From Taenia hydatigena (Eukaryota > Platyhelminthes > Cestoda > Cyclophyllidea > Taeniidae), in contig JADWOT020001756.1 of the NCBI GenBank assembly GCA_036345935.2, forward strand, positions 18,001-82,000: a stretch of 64,000 bases of DNA, read 5' to 3'. Each line of letters begins with the position of its first letter. Positions within the stretch are counted from its first letter, which is position 1. The notes under the pieces were generated by a model. It was not told where the DNA came from and did not search any database. It saw only the letters and a program-made list of their open reading frames with translations. Shown in pieces: positions 59,580 to 64,000 of the stretch. The position numbers and the translations under genes were made by a program.

Positions 59580-60935
59580 CTTGATACGCCTAGTTATGAG
59601 TATATCCCTGATCGTTCATTATGCACAGGACTATCTAAAATTTAAATGCGTTTTTCCACAAAGAGGTGTGATTTCACGTCTGTGAGTAAACATGGTCAAT
59701 CCCTAAACTGCGTTTAAGTTGCGCTCGCAAGGTTGACTACCTCTCGCGTCCCAACGGCGAAGACGATTTGCGTTCCCGCACCCACTCAAACCTGACTCAC
59801 TTTACGAGAACTCTAAAGCTTCCGCCAGAAACTGTGAAATGGAGTTGGAAGTAAGTTGAACCTCTCAGACTCTCTAAATAAATTATTTGCGGAGTAAGAT
59901 ATATTAAATTGTTTGCTTTCATTGTAATTCAAGTAGTTCTACTCGACAGTTAAGTAATGAATGCATTTTGCAGGTGAGATCAAGCAATAAGAGGATCACG
60001 GACCTCCGTCGAGATTTGGTTGAAATGTTGTGCAAATACCTTGGTGTTGTTGACATAGTGAATGTTTGCACAGCGATTCCGAGCTGGGAGTGGATTCTCT
60101 TCCTGCAAACACCCTACTCATACATCAGTAAGTGGAGGTGGATTGACAGACAGGTTTGTACAACGCTGTATTCAGACGAGTCACCTCCGCGCACTGCAGA
60201 CATTTGCAAAGCCGCTGAGCAGCACTTTAGTCAAATGCAGTTTGGCCTTCAATTCCCACTGATTCGAGCTCCTCATGGTGCGTACGATGGCGTTGCATGC
60301 CTTCTAGTTCTTTCCATCTTGACAAAGTGGGGGAACGTTTTCCGCCCTATACATCCATTGGAGCTGGACACTTATTTCTCTCTGAACATTGTTAACTCTA
60401 CCGACCCCACATCAATATACACTCGGCCGACAGATTACCGCCTTCCTGCAAATGTCTATTATCGTCCTCCAGGGTCTACCGACTTTCAACTTGTTGGCAG
60501 TGAATTGGAGGGGATCCTGAGTAGTCAAATACAACGATTTACTGCATTCGACTGCGTTCTCTATATACTTAAGATGTCCCTCTTCAAGAGACACAGCTCA
60601 AATATTGTTATCGAGCTGCAAGCCATACTGAGGACCTTGTCAGCCAGACACACTTTTGGGATTGTAATTATCGACGATGTGAGGAGGAGAGAGGAAAGTG
60701 AAATGGATCTCTTCATGGGCTATGCGAAAAACTCGGTTTCTTTAATGACTCGCCTCTAATGACTACGCCAATTAACTGGCGCATTTGGCACGTTCAGGAC
60801 TGCAACAGTCACATTAAGCAGCGCAGGGACATATTCGAATGGGTGTGCCAGGATGTAATTTGGAGGCGGATGCAAGAATCGCAATTTAAATAGCTACGAC
60901 ACTCTGTAAAATGCTTGGCTTTGTGATTAGATTTG
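59580..60935 (+). repeat. 8.2-kb palindrome, right arm
   Basis: Partner of 52,690-54,090 in inverse orientation. The gene in this arm faces right and the other faces left, so their 5' ends face each other across about 6 kb. The 5' upstream 280 bp is also duplicated, so both copies inherited a possible promoter. Confidence 0.85.
59839..60893 (+). pseudogene. F-box-like / degenerate Arf-like protein, + copy (one frameshift)
   Basis: Exon 1 (59,839-59,850) encodes MELE, donor gtaagt; a 123-bp intron ends at atgcattttgcag| (59,973). Exon 2 is open from 59,974 with the same F-box-like segment (RRDLVEMLCKYLGVVDIVN) and, where the - copy has its TGA, an intact WGNVFRP. It continues through FDCVLYILKMSLF and HTFGIVIIDDVRRREESEMD. 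At the A-run 60,727-60,731 one base is missing relative to the - copy, so the frame ends at 60,757-60,759, giving about 266 residues. The other frame continues the homology (NWRIWHVQD, FEWVCQDVIWRRMQ) to TAG at 60,891-60,893. The truncated product would keep the F-box-like part and lose the C-terminal helix. The shift could also be a sequencing error in a homopolymer. Confidence 0.75.
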
Positions 60936-63900
60936 CTTAGTTTGTTATGTAATAAGCAAGATTTGTACGATCTTGTTTTTCTCGAAGATGCTTTTCATCT
61001 GTATTGGGGTCACTGATCTGGTGTTTGTCGCGTTGAATGGACTTAAGTACGCTTCTGCGCGGTCGAAGCATAAGATATGATGATTGCAGAGGGTGGCTTC
61101 TTTCATTTCGACTAATGCACTTCCTTCTCATTCTCCGTTGATCTGAATCACACTGCGTTGTCAACTTAATCTAACTTGCCTACTGACGAGTTGGAAGTAG
61201 TTTTGCAAGCACGAATTTTTTACGCACAAGTTCGCGTATATTTTGCTTCTTGCAGCACTCACTTCGATTTACATTATTTTTGTAGTTGTTCGTCATATTT
61301 GATTAAACGCTGCATTCACTTTGATCCAAATCGGAGCCAATACCTCCTGAGACTCCCGAGAAAAGATCACCGAAATGCCACACAGGAATAAAACCATCAT
61401 GGTTTACTAACTCATTTTTTTACGACTGGTGGCAGCCACTTTTATCCCATCTAAACCACATTGTTGGGTACTTGTCGATCAGTAAACGCGTTGAAACCTG
61501 TGCCCTGAATTGGCAAGATAAGAAGGCACCAGTAGTTAGACAGCCTAATATTTTATGGCGAATCCGCACCTCTACATGAAACAGTGGTTTGTGCTTAGAG
61601 TTTAATTACAAGCGACGACGCTAGCTGCTGAGTGAGAAATCATATCTCGGGTGATACGGAATCATGCGCTAATTTGAGCCGTATGTATTTGCTAACACTG
61701 GACGCTTTTACAGTCAGCTATGCATAGAATGGCGTCAGAGAAGAAAACAGGCAACTATTGTCCTTCTGCTTTGTTGGCAGACTGCAAATTGAGACCTTAC
61801 TTCTTGTGCAGTCACTTCTTCCCTTGGTTACGTTGCGGAAGTCTTCAACTAAATGATATCCGTCTGCGATTAGGCGACCAGTAAAAGCAGAGCATTCACA
61901 CTTGAAGGAAAAATGTGCTAACACATCCTACTCCTTCTGGCCAAAAATTGTATATCCACACAATCATGTGAACGTCTCCAAGGATGCGTGATCAGCGCCA
62001 GGAATAGATTGTTGATACTTTGGTGATACTTGCATAGAAAATGCCTTTTAGCAGGTAATACGTGGTGGAAGTGATGTGTTAGCGACTAAGATAGCGAGTC
62101 CATCGCAATAAAAAGCGTACTACAAATGAAATTGGATTTTGAAAGGAAACGTGAACGAATTGTGAGAACGTACGTGGTGGATCTTTGAATTGCTGCAGCG
62201 TTTCCAAATAAGATTCCTGACTCCGCGACCGATCTGCGATTGTAGTCGGCGCAATAAGAGCATGCGCAATGGCCGACGAAATTGCTTTTGTTGAGGCTCG
62301 TGAGGATGGATATGCGCGGTTGACGTGTATCAAACTAACCTCAGCATTGATTATATTAAGGTAATTTCATATGGTTTAAGCATAAAAGCGGCGATTCCGT
62401 GGGTCACTGTTACATTAGAAAAAAATAAGGGACGTGTCATACACTTCTTATAATTATTTTAAAAGGGTCTAATCCGTCGCTCTGTACTGCACTTCCTCAA
62501 CCATTCAGTAACAGTTTGTTCAGCATATCCATGGTCACTGGCTCCGCCTTTTTGTAAAACTCTGCATCTGATTACCCATGCGGAAATGTTAAGCCAACCG
62601 ATTGGAAATAGTCAGGGGAAACTACGGATACGCTGTGAAGAGGAAACCAAGTGGAACAGAAGAAAGTAAAGCCGCTACCCATGAATTCTTGCTTCAACGT
62701 CGTAGCACCGTGCGCAGTGTCACACGATAGTGCGCAAATGACTATGATCGCGGTGGGCGAAGTATCACAGATGCACATGAGATAATTTGACAGAAGCACA
62801 ATTGCTGATTGATGCAGAAATGAGTTAGTAAGTCGTGCACTGACGCGTTGGTATGCAGCAAAAGGACCAAAGTAGGAGCAGTACAAATTAAATTCTTGCG
62901 AGGTTAGCTGACTTTATATAAAGCAGACAGAGAAGTTAAGAATGTTATAACTTTTTTTAAATAGATAATAATGAGTTGTGTGGATTCGTATGTCAGCAGA
63001 TGAGAAGGTGGAAATGTGGATAAACGCAGAACAATGCATCATAGGAATAAAGCAAGGGTGCATAAGAATGCAGAGATAGGTAAAATGAAACCGAATGGCA
63101 AATTCATATGTTAATTTACTTGGTTTATAATTAAGAGCCAAAAGGTGTAGTATAATGGGAGACGGTTGGTCCATTTAGCTCTTGTTAGGAAGGGATGTTA
63201 AAGGGAGAAAACATCTCCAGCTGAAAAAAATCGAGTTCCATAAGTACTACTGATTTGTCGAATTGAGTTTAATGGTCATTTCTTTACAGAGTGCTTAGAG
63301 CTGACCTGCAATGGTAACTAGAAGGGAAGTAACTGGGTTGCGGTAAGGAATTCTTGGTCTTCGTACACTTGACGGGCATAACTTAACAGTCGTTTGAGGT
63401 GATCGCCATCTTCCAAAAAAGTGGCAAGGAAGCGCAGTTGAAGTGATTATGCAGATCTCATCTCTTGTTACTCCGACATATCTGGATTGCCTATTTTAGG
63501 GGCTGTGTAAGGCTTAAAAACTCATCTTAAAAATATACTACCCTAATATGGCACTGCTTTATCTAATAGTTTTGACTTTGTAAAAGCATTTTTCACTTAT
63601 AGGCCCCATTTCATTCATTTTATGTACTTGAAATCAATTTTTTGATGCTGACACCTTAATGCTTCCTTGATACGTCTGAGCGACAACCCCTCTTCTGATT
63701 CTGTCAACATCAGCTACTGAGCATATTAAAGTAGAGGCTGCATTCACTCCAAAATAATAGCAGCATTACATGGTTTTAATTTTAGCGACGTAGTGTTTAT
63801 CAATGTATTCACGCCCTCACGAATTGAATAATCCTGCCAAGTTCAAGAATCTTGCAAGCATTCATCAGGATGGCATTGAGCTGTCCCAGCACATGAGTAC

Positions 63901-64000
63901 CTTCATTACAAGTCGGTGTATACGTCGTTTTCATGATAGCCACCCAGTGGACATTGTTTGCCCTTACAGTGGATGGGACACCGAATTTGCCGATATGTGG
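60936..64000. other. No supported gene
   Basis: Right end of the window. Frames up to 104 codons without recognisable motifs; no repeat partner or RNA gene seen. Confidence 0.45.

Noticed and set aside
1..64000. CRISPR arrays, rRNA genes, bacterial operons, telomeric repeats
   Set aside because: No regularly spaced short repeats, no rRNA-like conserved cores, no ribosome-binding sites or gene strings, and no TTAGGG tracts were seen.

Overview
The window is nuclear DNA from a multicellular eukaryote, most likely an invertebrate animal. The evidence is spliced genes with short GT-AG introns (about 70-175 bp), an NK-class homeobox, an LTR-retrotransposon gag-protease remnant, long non-coding stretches, and no operons or ribosome-binding sites. 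A parasitic flatworm such as a tapeworm would fit, but that is an impression from gene style and repeat load, not a demonstrated identity. Only a few percent of the window is recognisably coding, and almost every recognisable gene is damaged or duplicated.

Layout. 1-15 kb: gene-poor, with one copy of a dispersed repeat (1.8-2.2 kb), a diverged inverted repeat pair (4.1 and 12.0 kb), a tRNA-like Pol III promoter element (7.2 kb) and simple repeats. 15.1-16.5 kb (- strand): a Ser/Thr kinase-like gene kept in one reading frame but broken by in-frame stops. 17.1-20.0 kb: a diverged tandem duplication with a kinase catalytic-loop remnant. 20.5-36.2 kb: repeat mosaic with two copies of a ~0.7 kb direct repeat (21.6 and 35.4 kb), an LTR-retrotransposon remnant (23.4-25.35 kb) and two direct copies of a segment carrying a 117-bp spliced exon (29.6 and 32.8 kb).

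36.65-50.7 kb: an imperfect palindrome of about 14 kb. Outer arms of ~3.5 and ~2.7 kb flank a mirrored pair of NK-type homeobox copies. The + copy (41.4-41.7 kb) has lost both splice sites of its homeodomain intron and carries a frameshift. The - copy (44.85-44.43 kb) keeps the splice sites and an open homeodomain.

52.7-60.9 kb: a second palindrome. Two head-to-head paralogues of a two-exon gene (- at 53.8-52.7, + at 59.8-60.9) encode a ~300-residue protein with an F-box-like N-terminus and a C-terminal half that reads like a degenerate Arf-type GTPase without nucleotide-binding motifs. Each copy has exactly one visible lesion, at different places. A weaker mirrored exon pair lies between them (56.5 and 58.5 kb).

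The dominant signal is mirrored, head-to-head or tail-to-tail duplication of gene-bearing segments followed by unequal decay. All homology statements come from reading the sequence by eye; no alignment or database search was run.
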